Positions 8,246 through 16,920 are shown, numbered from the stretch's first letter. The stretch is 64,000 nucleotides of DNA from Candidatus Avelusimicrobium gallinaceum (GCA_944324965.1 CALUYH010000003.1:1-64000), one strand, 5' to 3'. Numbers and translations: made by a program. The notes: generated from the letters alone by a model not told the origin.

Positions 8246-8728
8246 TTACCCCTTTATAAAAAATATAATAAAAAGCTGTATCAAAATGTTGGCCATCAGG
8301 CCGCCGGCCACATCGTCAAACACAATGCCGAAGGCATTTTCCATCCGGTCAAACGTTTTTACGAGCCACGGTTTAAGCGTGTCAAACGTCCGGAACAGTA
8401 CAAACGCCGCCAGCAGGTAGGGCCACGTCCGGGGCAGGAACGCCATGGCCGTAATATAGCCGGCCATTTCATCAATGATGATTTTGGGGTTGTCGTGCCC
8501 GGTTTGCCCTTTAAATTGTACTTTTTTACAGATGATTACGGCAAATACCCAAAACGCCAGCATGGCAATTAAATAGAGCATCTGGTCCGTAGGGAAGGCC
8601 AGCACTAATAAAACCCCCCACAGCGTGCCCAAAAAACCGGCGCCGGTATTTTTTTTGTACTTAAACACCATCGGCGGCAGATAGCTGACAAACAGCCCCG
8701 TCGCCAGGGCGCGGATGACTACTTGCAT
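8246..8728 (-). CDS. pgpA: Phosphatidylglycerophosphatase A
   Basis: A 160-residue PgpA-family membrane phosphatase that converts phosphatidylglycerol phosphate to phosphatidylglycerol. Family motifs are present: DNPKIIIDEMAGY, FRTFDTLKPW and GIVFDDVAGG. Hydrophobic segments fill the rest. The start overlaps the end of pgsA, whose product makes its substrate, so the two last steps of phosphatidylglycerol synthesis are encoded as a coupled pair. Confidence 0.93.
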   Translation of the reverse strand: MQVVIRALATGLFVSYLPPMVFKYKKNTGAGFLGTLWGVLLVLAFPTDQMLYLIAMLAFWVFAVIICKKVQFKGQTGHDNPKIIIDEMAGYITAMAFLPRTWPYLLAAFVLFRTFDTLKPWLVKTFDRMENAFGIVFDDVAGGLMANILIQLFIIFFIKG

Positions 8729-9339
8729 ACGGGCAGGCTCCAGGATTTTTTAAGCAGTTCCCAGTTGTTTTTTAAGTACGAAATGGCGCTGATCCACGTA
8801 ATCACGGCGGCGATGGCGGTGATGGCGTAGGGCACTTTTTGCAGGGTGATGAACAAAATAATGCTGGTGGCTTTGGCCCCGCCCGTTAAAATGTGGGACA
8901 GGTGGTATACGTCCAGCACAAAGAAAATCGTCCCCACCGCCGTCATCTGAATAACGGTTTTAAACTTGCCCCAGCGTTCGGCGGCCATCACTTTGCCTTC
9001 CAGCGCGGCAATCACGCGCAGGGTGGAAATCATCAGTTCCCGAAGCAGAATAAAGAACACGGCCCAAATCGGGATGTCCAATTCCTTAATGCCCACAAAC
9101 GCAAAGAACGCCGCCGCGACCAAAATTTTGTCCACAAACGGGTCCACAATCGCGCCGAACGGGGTGATGGTGTTGGTTTGGCGGGCGATTTTGCCGTCCA
9201 CCCAGTCCGTGCTGGCGGCCACGATAAAAATGAGGGTGGCCGTAAAACGGGCCCAGCCGAACGGCATTAAAATAAACAAAAACATCACGATAGACAAAGC
9301 AGCGCGCGTGAGCGTGATTTTATTGGCAAGTGTCATCAT
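8719..9339 (-). CDS. pgsA: CDP-diacylglycerol--glycerol-3-phosphate 3-phosphatidyltransferase
   Basis: A 206-residue CDP-alcohol phosphatidyltransferase. The full signature is present with exact spacing: Asp45, Asp48, Gly49, Ala52, Arg53, Gly62, Asp66, Asp70. Several membrane helices surround it. It makes phosphatidylglycerol phosphate, the substrate of the PgpA encoded next. Two ATG codons stand side by side; the first overlaps the stop of the LolA-like gene. Confidence 0.94.
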   Translation of the reverse strand: MMTLANKITLTRAALSIVMFLFILMPFGWARFTATLIFIVAASTDWVDGKIARQTNTITPFGAIVDPFVDKILVAAAFFAFVGIKELDIPIWAVFFILLRELMISTLRVIAALEGKVMAAERWGKFKTVIQMTAVGTIFFVLDVYHLSHILTGGAKATSIILFITLQKVPYAITAIAAVITWISAISYLKNNWELLKKSWSLPVCK

Positions 9340-10094
9340 TGGTTAAATCCTCCGAACACATCCGCCGGCAGCGGGCGGTTTTTGTGGGTATTTTTCAAAT
9401 CGGCCCGCGTGACCATCAGTTCCGAGCGGATGGTGATGGTTTGCGGGAAAAAATCCTTTTTGGAAAGGGTTAAATAGAGGGTATATTCGTTGTTTTCTTT
9501 AGGGGTCAGCACGAGCACGGCGGTTTGGCCGTCCTGGCTTTTGACGGAGGCCGTGTGGCGGTCCACCAGCGCGGTATAATTGCCGAAGTCAAACAACGCC
9601 TGGTTGGGCTGGCCCTGCTGCCAATCCGCCCAGGAAAGGGTGGTGACGTGCTGGTTGTTTTCGTCCAAAATGACAATATCCTTTTTATCCGTAATGGCGG
9701 TTTGTTCCACTTCTCCGTGCGGGTTGAGCGTATCCAGGCGCAGGCGGTTTTGGGCGCGGTCGTAGAACAATTTGCCCTGCGAACGGCTGACTTCCACGCC
9801 GTCGTAAGAGGTAACTTGGGTAAAATCCGTTTCCAGTTGGGCCAGCTTTTTGTCCCACTGTTTTAAGCGTTCGGTCAGTTCGGCAGCGGACAGTGCGGGC
9901 GCGGCCGGCTGCGGCTTTTGAACGGGGGCCGGCTGTACCGGCGGTTCGGCCGGTTTGGGCGCCGGTTGGACGTCCGTTTGGGCGGCAGGCGCCGCCGGGG
10001 CAGGTTCCTGCGGGGTGGGGTTGGAATCCGAACACGCGGCCAGCAATAAAGCCGCGCACACGGCGGGGAATAATTTATTTATACACGGTTTCAT
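9336..10094 (-). CDS. LolA-like outer-membrane lipoprotein carrier with a lipobox
   Basis: A 252-residue exported protein. The N-terminus has a signal peptide ending in a lipobox, LLLAAC at about 16-21, so the protein is likely lipid-anchored. A Pro/Ala-rich linker spans about 25-72. The LolA fold follows (LETDFTQVTSYDGVEVSRSQ, GKLFYDRAQNRLRLD, then an NPHG). LolA normally carries lipoproteins across the periplasm as a soluble protein, so an anchored form is unusual; the domain also occurs in other LolA-like families. It overlaps the 3' end of ftsK by 20 nt. Confidence 0.82.
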   Translation of the reverse strand: MKPCINKLFPAVCAALLLAACSDSNPTPQEPAPAAPAAQTDVQPAPKPAEPPVQPAPVQKPQPAAPALSAAELTERLKQWDKKLAQLETDFTQVTSYDGVEVSRSQGKLFYDRAQNRLRLDTLNPHGEVEQTAITDKKDIVILDENNQHVTTLSWADWQQGQPNQALFDFGNYTALVDRHTASVKSQDGQTAVLVLTPKENNEYTLYLTLSKKDFFPQTITIRSELMVTRADLKNTHKNRPLPADVFGGFNQ

Positions 10095-12384
10095 ACGTTT
10101 CTTCCTGATAGTTTTTGTCGTACGGCAGGGAGTTTAATTCCTCCAACGCCTGGTCAATCATTTCGTAATGGATTTCCCAACGGTTGGAACCTTCCGGCTT
10201 AGAAATATACCCTTTCATTTCCAGCACGCTTAACATATTGGTCGCGCGCGCGCTGGAACCAAAGTGCGCTTTTAACAAATCTTGCGATACGCGGCGGCGC
10301 TCTTTAATCAGGTTGAGCGCTTGGATTAATTCCTCGGGGCTGGCGCCCAGGCCGTCCTGCGGGCGCTGGTTCGGGTTGTGTTCCGCCACAATTTGCACCG
10401 GGTAGTCGGGCCCGCCTTGGGCGCGCAGGAAATCGGCCACGGCCTTGATTTCTTTTTCCGACACGTACGCCCCCTGGATGCGCAGCGGCGTTTTGTCCGA
10501 CGTGCTTTGGAACAGCATATCGCCTTTGCCCAGCAGGTCTTCGGCGCCGGTGGCGTCCAAAATGACCTTGGAGTCTATGGACGACGCCACCTGCAACGCA
10601 ATGCGCGAAGGCAGGTTGGCCTTAATCACGCCCGTGACCACCTTTACAGACGGCCGCTGCGTGCACAAAATCAGGTGAATGCCCAGCGCGCGGCCCATTT
10701 GAGCCAGGCGTTGGATGGAGTCTTCAATAGAGGCTTTGGTTTGCAGCATCAGGTCGGCCATTTCGTCTATCACCACAAAGATGTAGAACATCTTTTCTTC
10801 GTTGTTTTGCGCGGCCCACTGGTTGTAGCCTTCTATATTTTTTACTTTGGCCAGCTGCATAATTTGCAGGCGTTTTTCCATTACCTTCACCAGCATTTGC
10901 AGCGATTTGGCCGCCCCCGGCGCGTCGGTTACCACATCCACATCGTCGCACGAGGTTTTGGGGTCGTACAGGTACGGGATGCCTTCGTAGAGCGTCAGTT
11001 CCACGCGTTTGGGGTCAATCATCAAAAATTTCACTTCGTCCGGACGGTGTTTGTACAGCAGGGACATAATAATCGTATGCAGACAAATGGACTTACCGCT
11101 GTTGGTGGCGCCGGCAATCAGAATATGCGGCCATTTTTCGGCGGCGGAACCGGCGGGGTTGCCGTCTGCGTAGCGGCCCAGGGCAATGGGCAGCACGGCT
11201 TTAGAGGCGGCATACACCGGCGATTGGAGGATTTCCTTCATCGTTACCATGACCGGGCGTTCGTTGGGGATTTCAAACCCGACGGCGTTTTTGCCCGGGA
11301 TAGGCGCCTGTACGCGGATGGCGCGCGCTTCCATACTGGCCTGAATGTCCTGTGTGCGGGCCGTGATGGAGGCAATGGTGACGCCCGGGTCGGGCTTGAT
11401 TTCGTAGCGGGTGACCACGGGCCCCGGCGATACGCCGGTCACGCTGGCGCGGATATCAAAACTTTTCAACGTGTCTTCCAGGCGGCGGGTGGCTTGGGCG
11501 ATTTCGTCATCCGTCGGGCCGACAATCCCGTCCCCCACCGGGTCGTTGAGCAAATCCAGGGAAGGCAGCACAAAGGTTTTGGGGTCAAATTTCTTTACTT
11601 CGCCGTTTTCGTCCGCGGCGGGTTCATCCGTTTGAGGCAGCGGGTGACGGGCGGCCATTTCGTCGTGGCGGGGCAAAGTGATTTGTTCGGCCACCGGGCG
11701 GCGGATTTCCGGCTTGGCGCGGTGGATTTCCGGCGCTTCGTGGATTTCTTCGGCCACCGGGCGGACCGTTTCGCGGGCGGATTTTTCCTTCAGTTCGTGG
11801 CGGCCTTCGCTCACGCGCTGTTTTAATTCGGCGCGGGCGTCCAGCCAGCCGTCAAAATCGTTGCGGACAAATTCCATCGTCTTTTGCAGAATAACCGACC
11901 ACGGAATGGCAAACAGCATATGAATCCCCACCAGCAACAAGGCCAGCGAAAATACCGTTGCCCCCACGGTACCGCTTACGCCTTTTAACGCGTAAAAGAC
12001 GGTCTGCCCCACCCGGCCGCCGCTGATGAGCGAATCGGTAAAAATGAGTTTTAAAACCGTCAGCAGGCTGGAAAAAGCCGCCAGCGTGACGGACGCCCCC
12101 ACGAGGAAAAATAAAAAGGAAGTGCTTTTGTTGCGCACCGTTTGGATAAGCCAATATGCCAAAAACAGCGGAATCAGCCCCGCGCCTTGCCCCAACAGCT
12201 GGGACAGGTAGGAAGCCGTCGCCTCCCCCGCCTGGCCGCTTGAAACGTTAAACCACAAAATGCAAAACAGCCACAAGCACACCGCTCCGGCCAGAATGTA
12301 CAGCGCAGTGCGTATCCAGGCGCGGGAGGAAGTCTTTTTGGTTTTCTTTTTGGATTTTTTGGCGGCGTAATAATACTTTGGCAT
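10075..12384 (-). CDS. ftsK: DNA translocase FtsK/SpoIIIE
   Basis: A 769-residue septal DNA pump. A basic N-terminus (AAKKSKKKTKKTSS) precedes four membrane helices in about residues 25-170. A charged linker follows, then the motor with Walker A GATNSGKS (Lys431) and Walker B FVVIDEMADL. A C-terminal gamma winged helix covers about 700-769. It moves chromosome ends clear of the closing septum. The ATG at 12384 is chosen over earlier in-frame codons because the basic and membrane parts begin there. A TAAAAT box ends 7 nt before it and no Shine-Dalgarno is present, so the mRNA may be leaderless. It heads the operon that runs down to the SDR gene. Confidence 0.96.
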   Translation of the reverse strand: MPKYYYAAKKSKKKTKKTSSRAWIRTALYILAGAVCLWLFCILWFNVSSGQAGEATASYLSQLLGQGAGLIPLFLAYWLIQTVRNKSTSFLFFLVGASVTLAAFSSLLTVLKLIFTDSLISGGRVGQTVFYALKGVSGTVGATVFSLALLLVGIHMLFAIPWSVILQKTMEFVRNDFDGWLDARAELKQRVSEGRHELKEKSARETVRPVAEEIHEAPEIHRAKPEIRRPVAEQITLPRHDEMAARHPLPQTDEPAADENGEVKKFDPKTFVLPSLDLLNDPVGDGIVGPTDDEIAQATRRLEDTLKSFDIRASVTGVSPGPVVTRYEIKPDPGVTIASITARTQDIQASMEARAIRVQAPIPGKNAVGFEIPNERPVMVTMKEILQSPVYAASKAVLPIALGRYADGNPAGSAAEKWPHILIAGATNSGKSICLHTIIMSLLYKHRPDEVKFLMIDPKRVELTLYEGIPYLYDPKTSCDDVDVVTDAPGAAKSLQMLVKVMEKRLQIMQLAKVKNIEGYNQWAAQNNEEKMFYIFVVIDEMADLMLQTKASIEDSIQRLAQMGRALGIHLILCTQRPSVKVVTGVIKANLPSRIALQVASSIDSKVILDATGAEDLLGKGDMLFQSTSDKTPLRIQGAYVSEKEIKAVADFLRAQGGPDYPVQIVAEHNPNQRPQDGLGASPEELIQALNLIKERRRVSQDLLKAHFGSSARATNMLSVLEMKGYISKPEGSNRWEIHYEMIDQALEELNSLPYDKNYQEETYETVYK

Positions 12385-12391
12385 ATCATCT

Positions 12392-12397
12392 ATTTTA
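12392..12397 (-). promoter_or_regulatory. -10 box placed for a leaderless ftsK mRNA
   Basis: TAAAAT on the minus strand, followed by 7 nt and then the ftsK ATG. Transcription would begin at or beside the start codon. No clear -35 is seen. Confidence 0.5.
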
Positions 12398-12810
12398 CAT
12401 TTTTTTACGGAGTATGGGGAAAATTCTGCCGCCGCAAAAAACGCGTTTTGTACCCGGCCGGCTGTGGGCGGGCGAACGGCCGTTGGCTGGAGTTCGTATG
12501 CGGGGTGTTTTTCCCCCGCGTGCTCCGCAAGCGGACCCAACGGTTTGGGCGCTTTGGCCGCTGCCTGCCCCCGGCTTGACAGGCGGAGGAAAAGCAAGCG
12601 CGCGGAGGCCTGTTTACTGCCCTTTTGGGGGCGGCCCGCCTTGGCACTCCAGCGCGCGAAATCAGGCGTTAGGTCCTTTTCCCCCTTTTCGGTCGGTCCG
12701 CGGCGGGGCGTTACCCCGGGCAGCCGGGCCCTTCAATCGGCAAAAACAGCGTTTCGGACTCAGCCGAAGGGGCAAACCGTTAGAGCGCGCACCAGCCGGC
12801 GGGGGCATAA
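12398..12810 (-). other. Gene-free GC-rich stretch between the accB cluster and ftsK
   Basis: About 410 bases with no coding sequence I can support: open frames exist but have no start signals or recognisable protein features. The stretch is unusually GC-rich and holds a GGGCCCTTCAAT word at 12726-12737 that recurs upstream of yidD. The strand given is arbitrary. Confidence 0.5.
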
Positions 12811-12834
12811 AAAACCCCGCCGAAGCGGGGTTTT
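12811..12834 (-). terminator. Terminator after the accB / winged-helix pair
   Basis: A CCCCGC-CGAA-GCGGGG hairpin followed on the minus strand by TTTTTTAT. It lies 3 nt past the stop of the winged-helix gene. Confidence 0.88.
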
Positions 12835-12836
12835 GT

Positions 12837-13094
12837 TTACAGATTTTGAATAGGCGCTGCCGGGGGCACCGACGAGGTCTGCTGGCCCCAGGTAACGTGG
12901 TAGTTAATGCCGTCAGCTTCCAGGGAAATTTTCCCTTGGTTGTACAGGGCGCCTAACGCCAGGTACAGCACCGAGCTGGACAGGCGGAACATCACCTTGA
13001 GCTGCCAGGAGGTAGCTTTTTGATGTTCGGCCAGATAACCGGAAATGTTGGTTATGGCGGTTTGGATGTTTTCCTGTAACGGCATCATACGCAC
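12837..13094 (-). CDS. Winged-helix protein of the DUF2582 type
   Basis: An 85-residue protein. The segment SSSVLYLALGALYNQGKISLE and the closing beta strand GINYHVTW fit small DUF2582-type winged helix-turn-helix proteins. The most upstream start is a GTG overlapping the accB stop; ATG codons at 13088 and 13085 are alternatives. Its target is unknown. Co-transcription with accB could suggest a link to fatty-acid synthesis, but that is only context. Confidence 0.75.
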   Translation of the reverse strand: MRMMPLQENIQTAITNISGYLAEHQKATSWQLKVMFRLSSSVLYLALGALYNQGKISLEADGINYHVTWGQQTSSVPPAAPIQNL

Positions 13095-13606
13095 TATACC
13101 CGTTCAATGGCAAACAGCGCATCGCCTTGTTTAACGGGCTTGCCGTTGTCTACCAAGACTTTTTTGATAATGCACGGGAATTCGGCGCGCATTTCGTTAA
13201 AAACTTTCATGGCTTCAATCAAGCAGATGACGTCGCCTTTTTCCACGCGGGCGCCTTCTTTCACAAACGGCGGGGCCGAAGGAGTGGACCCGCGGAAGAA
13301 GATACCCATCAGCGACGATTTGATTACTTCTTTGTATTGTTCCTGCACCGGCACGGGCGCGCCTGCAGCCGTTTGGCCGGCTACGGCACCCACATTCACG
13401 GGCACCGGCACCATGGCGGGTTTGGCTTTTACCAAACGCAGGTACAAGCCCTTCTGGTCGTATTCAATGGTGTCCAGGTTGTTGTCCTGCATAAAACCGT
13501 AAAGTTGTTTGACTTCCTTCAAAATGGGGGATTCCTTTACGGCGGGCTTATGTACTGCTTTGGCTTTTTTGGCCGGAGCCGCTTTTTTGGTTGCTGTTTT
13601 TTTCAT
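13094..13606 (-). CDS. accB: Biotin carboxyl carrier protein of acetyl-CoA carboxylase
   Basis: A 170-residue AccB. The C-terminal biotinyl domain carries EAMKVFNE, with Lys134 the biotin attachment site. A Pro/Val/Ala linker near 63-90 precedes it. The N-terminal 20 residues are an unusual Lys/Ala-rich extension (KKTATKKAAPAKKAKAVHK). It carries CO2 between biotin carboxylase and carboxyltransferase in the first step of fatty-acid synthesis. accC is not adjacent here. An AGAGG ribosome site precedes the ATG, and an AT-rich promoter-like region lies upstream. Confidence 0.95.
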   Translation of the reverse strand: MKKTATKKAAPAKKAKAVHKPAVKESPILKEVKQLYGFMQDNNLDTIEYDQKGLYLRLVKAKPAMVPVPVNVGAVAGQTAAGAPVPVQEQYKEVIKSSLMGIFFRGSTPSAPPFVKEGARVEKGDVICLIEAMKVFNEMRAEFPCIIKKVLVDNGKPVKQGDALFAIERV

Positions 13607-13723
13607 AAAAGAAATAACCTCTGTTTCAAATTGATACCAAAACTGCTTGTATTTATTTTACATAATTTTTGCGTTTTGATACATATCCCCCGGCGCACGG
13701 CGTGCAGGCGGGAGAGAAAATTG

Positions 13724-15070
13724 TTATTCGCGGCGGAGCGTTTTTTCGTCTAACGGTTGGGTAATGCCCAGCGTGCGCATGACTTCAAAGGCGCTAATGG
13801 AAAAACCGATATTTTCGGCCAGGTCGGGGCGGATGACCTGCTGGTTTACGCCGATGACCTGCCCCGTTTTGACCAGCACCAGCGGGCCGCCGCTGTTGCC
13901 GCTGCTGATGGCGGCGTCCGTTTGGATGACGTCCAAACCGTTGTGGTTTTTTACGGCGCTGATAATGCCTTTTGTAACGGTAAATTGTTCGGTCTTGGGG
14001 TTGCCCAACGCCAGCACGGGCTCCCCCGTTTGGTAGTGGGAGCGCTCCCCGTCCAAGGTAAAATACGGGAATTTCCCCTCCGCTTTTACCAGGGCCAAAT
14101 CCCGCGCGTGGTTCACCCGCACCACCCGCGCATAGCGAAACGGCGGCTCGGCGCGGCGGGGCGTAACGGGCAAATCGCCGTACAGGTAGTAGCGCACGTC
14201 GCGGTAGTTTTTTACGACGTGGGCATTGGTGATAAAATAGCCGCTTGGGCTGATAAAAAAGCCTGTGCCGTGGCCGGCGGGTGTTTCCACATACAGGGTT
14301 TTTTCCAACAGGTACTTATACAGCCCGTCGTTGCGGGCCAAAGAGGCTTGTTGGCCGGGGGCAAAGAGAATGCGGTTTTCTTCCAAATCGGTCATGATGT
14401 TCTGCAGGCAGGCGCGCAAATCTTCCTCCAGCGTTTTGCGTATGCTGTTGCCCGCGGCCGACGTGTATGCCGGTGCAATTACGGGGAACAGAAGCGAGAG
14501 CGTCATTTTGTTCAGCCAGTATATGCCGACTGCCGTGTTGTTAAACGTCAGGTAGCTCAAGCGGTCTTGGGACAGCTGGATAATCGGCTGGCGGGAGTGC
14601 GGGTTGCGCAGGGTGAGCGTAACATATGTGTGAAAGCGGGGAACACGGTATTTTTTGAACCACCAGAATCCGTTTTCCGCGTGCGGGCGGTAGAAGGTTT
14701 CGTCCTCCTCGTCCACCCGGTAGTCCAGTTCGGCAATATAATCGTAGTCTTGGCGGTATTTGTAGTGGTTTACGTCCACCGTGCTAAACAGCGTGCCCAG
14801 TGCGTCGGCCGCCGCCACGGCGGCGCCGTCATCCACGCGGATGATATAGGAGTTAACCGGGGTTAAATTGCGGTCTTTAAACGTAAAAGAGGGCTGAATG
14901 TATTTATCCCCCACCACCATCACGCGCGCCTGGATTTTATGGTCAAAGGCGGGCGTTTGGTAGATGCCGCGCTTCATCCGCCCGTGGTAATTGCACCCGG
15001 CGGCCAGCAGGCATAAAACAACCGCCGCGCACGGCAACAGCCGGCGCGTATATGCAGTAAAGCAAACCAT
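13724..15070 (-). CDS. Lipid-anchored HtrA/DegP-type serine protease
   Basis: A 448-residue protein. Residues 1-26 form a lipoprotein signal with LLAAGC and Cys26 as lipid site. Residues 30-240 are an extra domain I do not recognise. A trypsin-like S1C domain follows, with His284 (TNAHVV), Asp324 (HARDLALV) and Ser393 (GNSGGP). No PDZ domain follows the protease, unlike DegP. It probably degrades or senses misfolded envelope proteins. The ATG at 15070 is chosen because the signal peptide starts there. A TATAAT ends 6 nt before it without a Shine-Dalgarno, so the message may be leaderless. Confidence 0.88.
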   Translation of the reverse strand: MVCFTAYTRRLLPCAAVVLCLLAAGCNYHGRMKRGIYQTPAFDHKIQARVMVVGDKYIQPSFTFKDRNLTPVNSYIIRVDDGAAVAAADALGTLFSTVDVNHYKYRQDYDYIAELDYRVDEEDETFYRPHAENGFWWFKKYRVPRFHTYVTLTLRNPHSRQPIIQLSQDRLSYLTFNNTAVGIYWLNKMTLSLLFPVIAPAYTSAAGNSIRKTLEEDLRACLQNIMTDLEENRILFAPGQQASLARNDGLYKYLLEKTLYVETPAGHGTGFFISPSGYFITNAHVVKNYRDVRYYLYGDLPVTPRRAEPPFRYARVVRVNHARDLALVKAEGKFPYFTLDGERSHYQTGEPVLALGNPKTEQFTVTKGIISAVKNHNGLDVIQTDAAISSGNSGGPLVLVKTGQVIGVNQQVIRPDLAENIGFSISAFEVMRTLGITQPLDEKTLRRE

Positions 15071-15076
15071 ACGTTT

Positions 15077-15082
15077 ATTATA
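15077..15082 (-). promoter_or_regulatory. Extended -10 promoter for the HtrA-like gene
   Basis: TGCTATAAT on the minus strand ends 6 nt before the ATG, which places the transcript start at the start codon. Confidence 0.6.
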
Positions 15083-15108
15083 GCAAACTGGGAAAGCGGC
15101 CCGAAAAG

Positions 15109-15170
15109 CAAAAAACCGGCGGAGGCCGGCTTTTGAAGACATAAAAAAACCCCGGCGAACCGGGGTTTTA
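15109..15170 (-). terminator. Two tandem terminators after the secreted Cys-motif gene
   Basis: Two GC-rich hairpins, CCCCGG-CGAA-CCGGGG at about 15150-15165 and GCCGGCCTCCGCCGG at about 15115-15130. Each is followed by a run of T on the minus strand. Confidence 0.85.
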
Positions 15171-15172
15171 AA

Positions 15173-16117
15173 TCATTTGGCGCTCGCGCGCTGGAATTCG
15201 GCGTGCAGGGCGTTAAACTCATCTAACAGCTTGACCTGTTTTTTGGTAAGCGTTTTGTGTGCGCGCTTGGCTTTGCCGGCTTCTTGTAAGGATTGGGAAT
15301 GGCGGGCCACAAAGCGCTGAATGTCTTTATTTACTTCTTCCAACGGGCGCGTGACCGGGTGGACAATCAACGTGGGTTCCGGGGCTTGGCTGGCGCGGAG
15401 CTGTTCCTGCTTTTTCAGCTGGGCGGCCAGTTGCTTTTGGGCCGCTATGCGCTGTTGCTCCTGGCGGTCAAAAGAGGCGCAGAGCTCGTCGGAAATATCC
15501 AGGCCTTTCATCAGTTTTTCTTTGGCGGCCTGGTGGCGGTGTTTGGCAAAGCAATCGGCATGGGCGTAGTGGGTGCCGTTATCGTCGCTCCAGGTGGAAG
15601 TGGCCCCGCAGGCGCCGTTAATCGGCTGGCCGCAGAAGGCGCAGGTGTGGCGCTGGTATTTGGGGTTCATTTCGGCTTCGCAGGCGCGGCGTTCTTGGCC
15701 TTTTTGCACAAAGGACAAATCTTCGCCTTTTTCCCACCCTTTATAAAACGAGCAGGCGCTGGGAGCGTGCTTTTTGACGTACCACTCACGCGACGGAGTA
15801 ATTTGGTATCCGTCGGACTTTAAAATGGTTTCGCGGCTGACGATATCGCGCGTGTAGAGCGTTTCATCCACCGGTTCGGCCGGTTGGGCCGCGGGAATGT
15901 TTAACTCCGCGGGTTGGGTTTGGCGGGCGGCTTGCATCGCACGCACCGTGTTCATTTGGTCGGAAAATTGTTTATTGAAGGAAGCCGTATCAAAGGTGTA
16001 AGGGATTTTAGTGTTTAATACCCAATTTCCGCCCAAAGGAACGGTTTTGGTGGCCTGGGCTTGCGCACATACCGGCGCAAACAAACAGGCAAATAAGGCT
16101 ATTTTCAGGTATTTCAT
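15173..16117 (-). CDS. Secreted protein with a zinc-finger-like Cys/His cluster
   Basis: A 314-residue protein of unknown function. Residues 1-21 form a signal peptide ending in APVCAQAQA. Near residues 163-190 a cluster CAFCGQPINGAC followed by HYAHADCF looks like a metal-binding knuckle. Residues 200-314 are rich in Gln, Lys and Ala and look helical or coiled. Start 16117 is chosen because the signal peptide begins there and GGAGAAATACT precedes it. A possible zinc-binding domain outside the cytoplasm is unusual; the Cys pairs could also form disulfides. Confidence 0.7.
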   Translation of the reverse strand: MKYLKIALFACLFAPVCAQAQATKTVPLGGNWVLNTKIPYTFDTASFNKQFSDQMNTVRAMQAARQTQPAELNIPAAQPAEPVDETLYTRDIVSRETILKSDGYQITPSREWYVKKHAPSACSFYKGWEKGEDLSFVQKGQERRACEAEMNPKYQRHTCAFCGQPINGACGATSTWSDDNGTHYAHADCFAKHRHQAAKEKLMKGLDISDELCASFDRQEQQRIAAQKQLAAQLKKQEQLRASQAPEPTLIVHPVTRPLEEVNKDIQRFVARHSQSLQEAGKAKRAHKTLTKKQVKLLDEFNALHAEFQRASAK

Positions 16118-16177
16118 AGTATTTCTCCTTACAGATAGGATATGATTTTTGCACACCGGGAACAAGGGCCAAAGGGC

Positions 16178-16846
16178 CTAATCCGCCGTGGGACTTTGGG
16201 CGCATTCGGCCAATATCCCTTGGCAGCAGGTTAGTATATCGGCCGCTGCTTCTTCCGGCGTTTGCGCGGGTGCAGGCAACAGGGCGGATTTTTCTGGCGC
16301 GGGTAAGGCCGCCGCCAGGGTTTTCTTGTCCGACAGATAAATGCCGGTGCGGGCATAATGCGCGGCTTGCAACGCAAAAAACAGACTTTTGCGCAGTTCT
16401 TTGATGAGTTCCGCCGTCAGCTGTCCGTGCACCCACGTGTGCACCAGCGCGTGGTACACCGTGCCCGCGCCGCTTTGGGCCGCCAAACGGGCGTCCCCGC
16501 GGGTGGGCGGCGGCAAAAGGCCGTCTGCCGTTCCGTAGAGCCAGCGGGTATCTTGCCCGAATTGGAACAGTTCCGCACGGGACCAGTTTTTAAGGTCGTC
16601 CTGTCCCCCCAAAAATCCGCATACGGGGTGGGGAGACGCGGGCATTTGCGACAGAACGGCTTTGTAGTCCGCCATATCGGCCGGGGTAAGTTTATTCAAA
16701 ATGACCACCGCGTCTATATCACTTTGGGCGTGGTAGTCCCCCCTTTTAAAACTGCCCTGCAGCCCAACCGCCGTGAGGCGGGAGCCGAAAGCATTTTGCA
16801 GCCGGGCAATCAGTTCATTCATCCAGGCGGTTATATCAAAAGACAT
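16178..16846 (-). CDS. Nucleotidyltransferase-domain protein
   Basis: A 222-residue protein. GSFKRGDYHAQSDIDAV (residues 31-47) is the GS...DxD signature of polymerase-beta-like nucleotidyltransferases, with Asp43 and Asp45 as metal ligands. The C-terminal half is helical (TVYHALVHTWVHGQLTAELI) and resembles the substrate-binding parts of aminoglycoside nucleotidyltransferase-like or HEPN-fused proteins. The substrate is unknown. Start 16846 is preferred because GAGGTAT precedes it. The stop overlaps a GGCC-rich repeat word found in other intergenic spots. Confidence 0.75.
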   Translation of the reverse strand: MSFDITAWMNELIARLQNAFGSRLTAVGLQGSFKRGDYHAQSDIDAVVILNKLTPADMADYKAVLSQMPASPHPVCGFLGGQDDLKNWSRAELFQFGQDTRWLYGTADGLLPPPTRGDARLAAQSGAGTVYHALVHTWVHGQLTAELIKELRKSLFFALQAAHYARTGIYLSDKKTLAAALPAPEKSALLPAPAQTPEEAAADILTCCQGILAECAQSPTAD

Positions 16847-16872
16847 CGGATACCTCGGGTTATGTAAAAACA

Positions 16873-16905
16873 AAATCCCCGGGGAGGTTTATTTCCCCGG
16901 GGATT
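16873..16905 (-). terminator. Terminator after pnp
   Basis: A 12-bp stem AATCCCCGGGGA / TCCCCGGGGATT with a 7-8 nt loop, then TTTTGTTTTT on the minus strand. Confidence 0.88.
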
Positions 16906-16920
16906 AACACTGCTTGGAAA

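Noticed and set aside
10378..11826. 482-codon open frame on the plus strand opposite ftsK
   Set aside because: It is the complement of a conserved gene; its product is rich in His, Arg and Gly with no domain, which is typical of antisense frames in GC-rich DNA.
12378..12956. 192-codon plus-strand frame in the GC-rich gap beside ftsK
   Set aside because: It runs through a terminator and into the antisense of the winged-helix gene, so it cannot be a real gene; no start signal.
13757..14866. 369-codon open frame on the plus strand opposite the HtrA-like gene
   Set aside because: Same reason: antisense to a gene with an intact catalytic triad, no ribosome site and no recognisable features.
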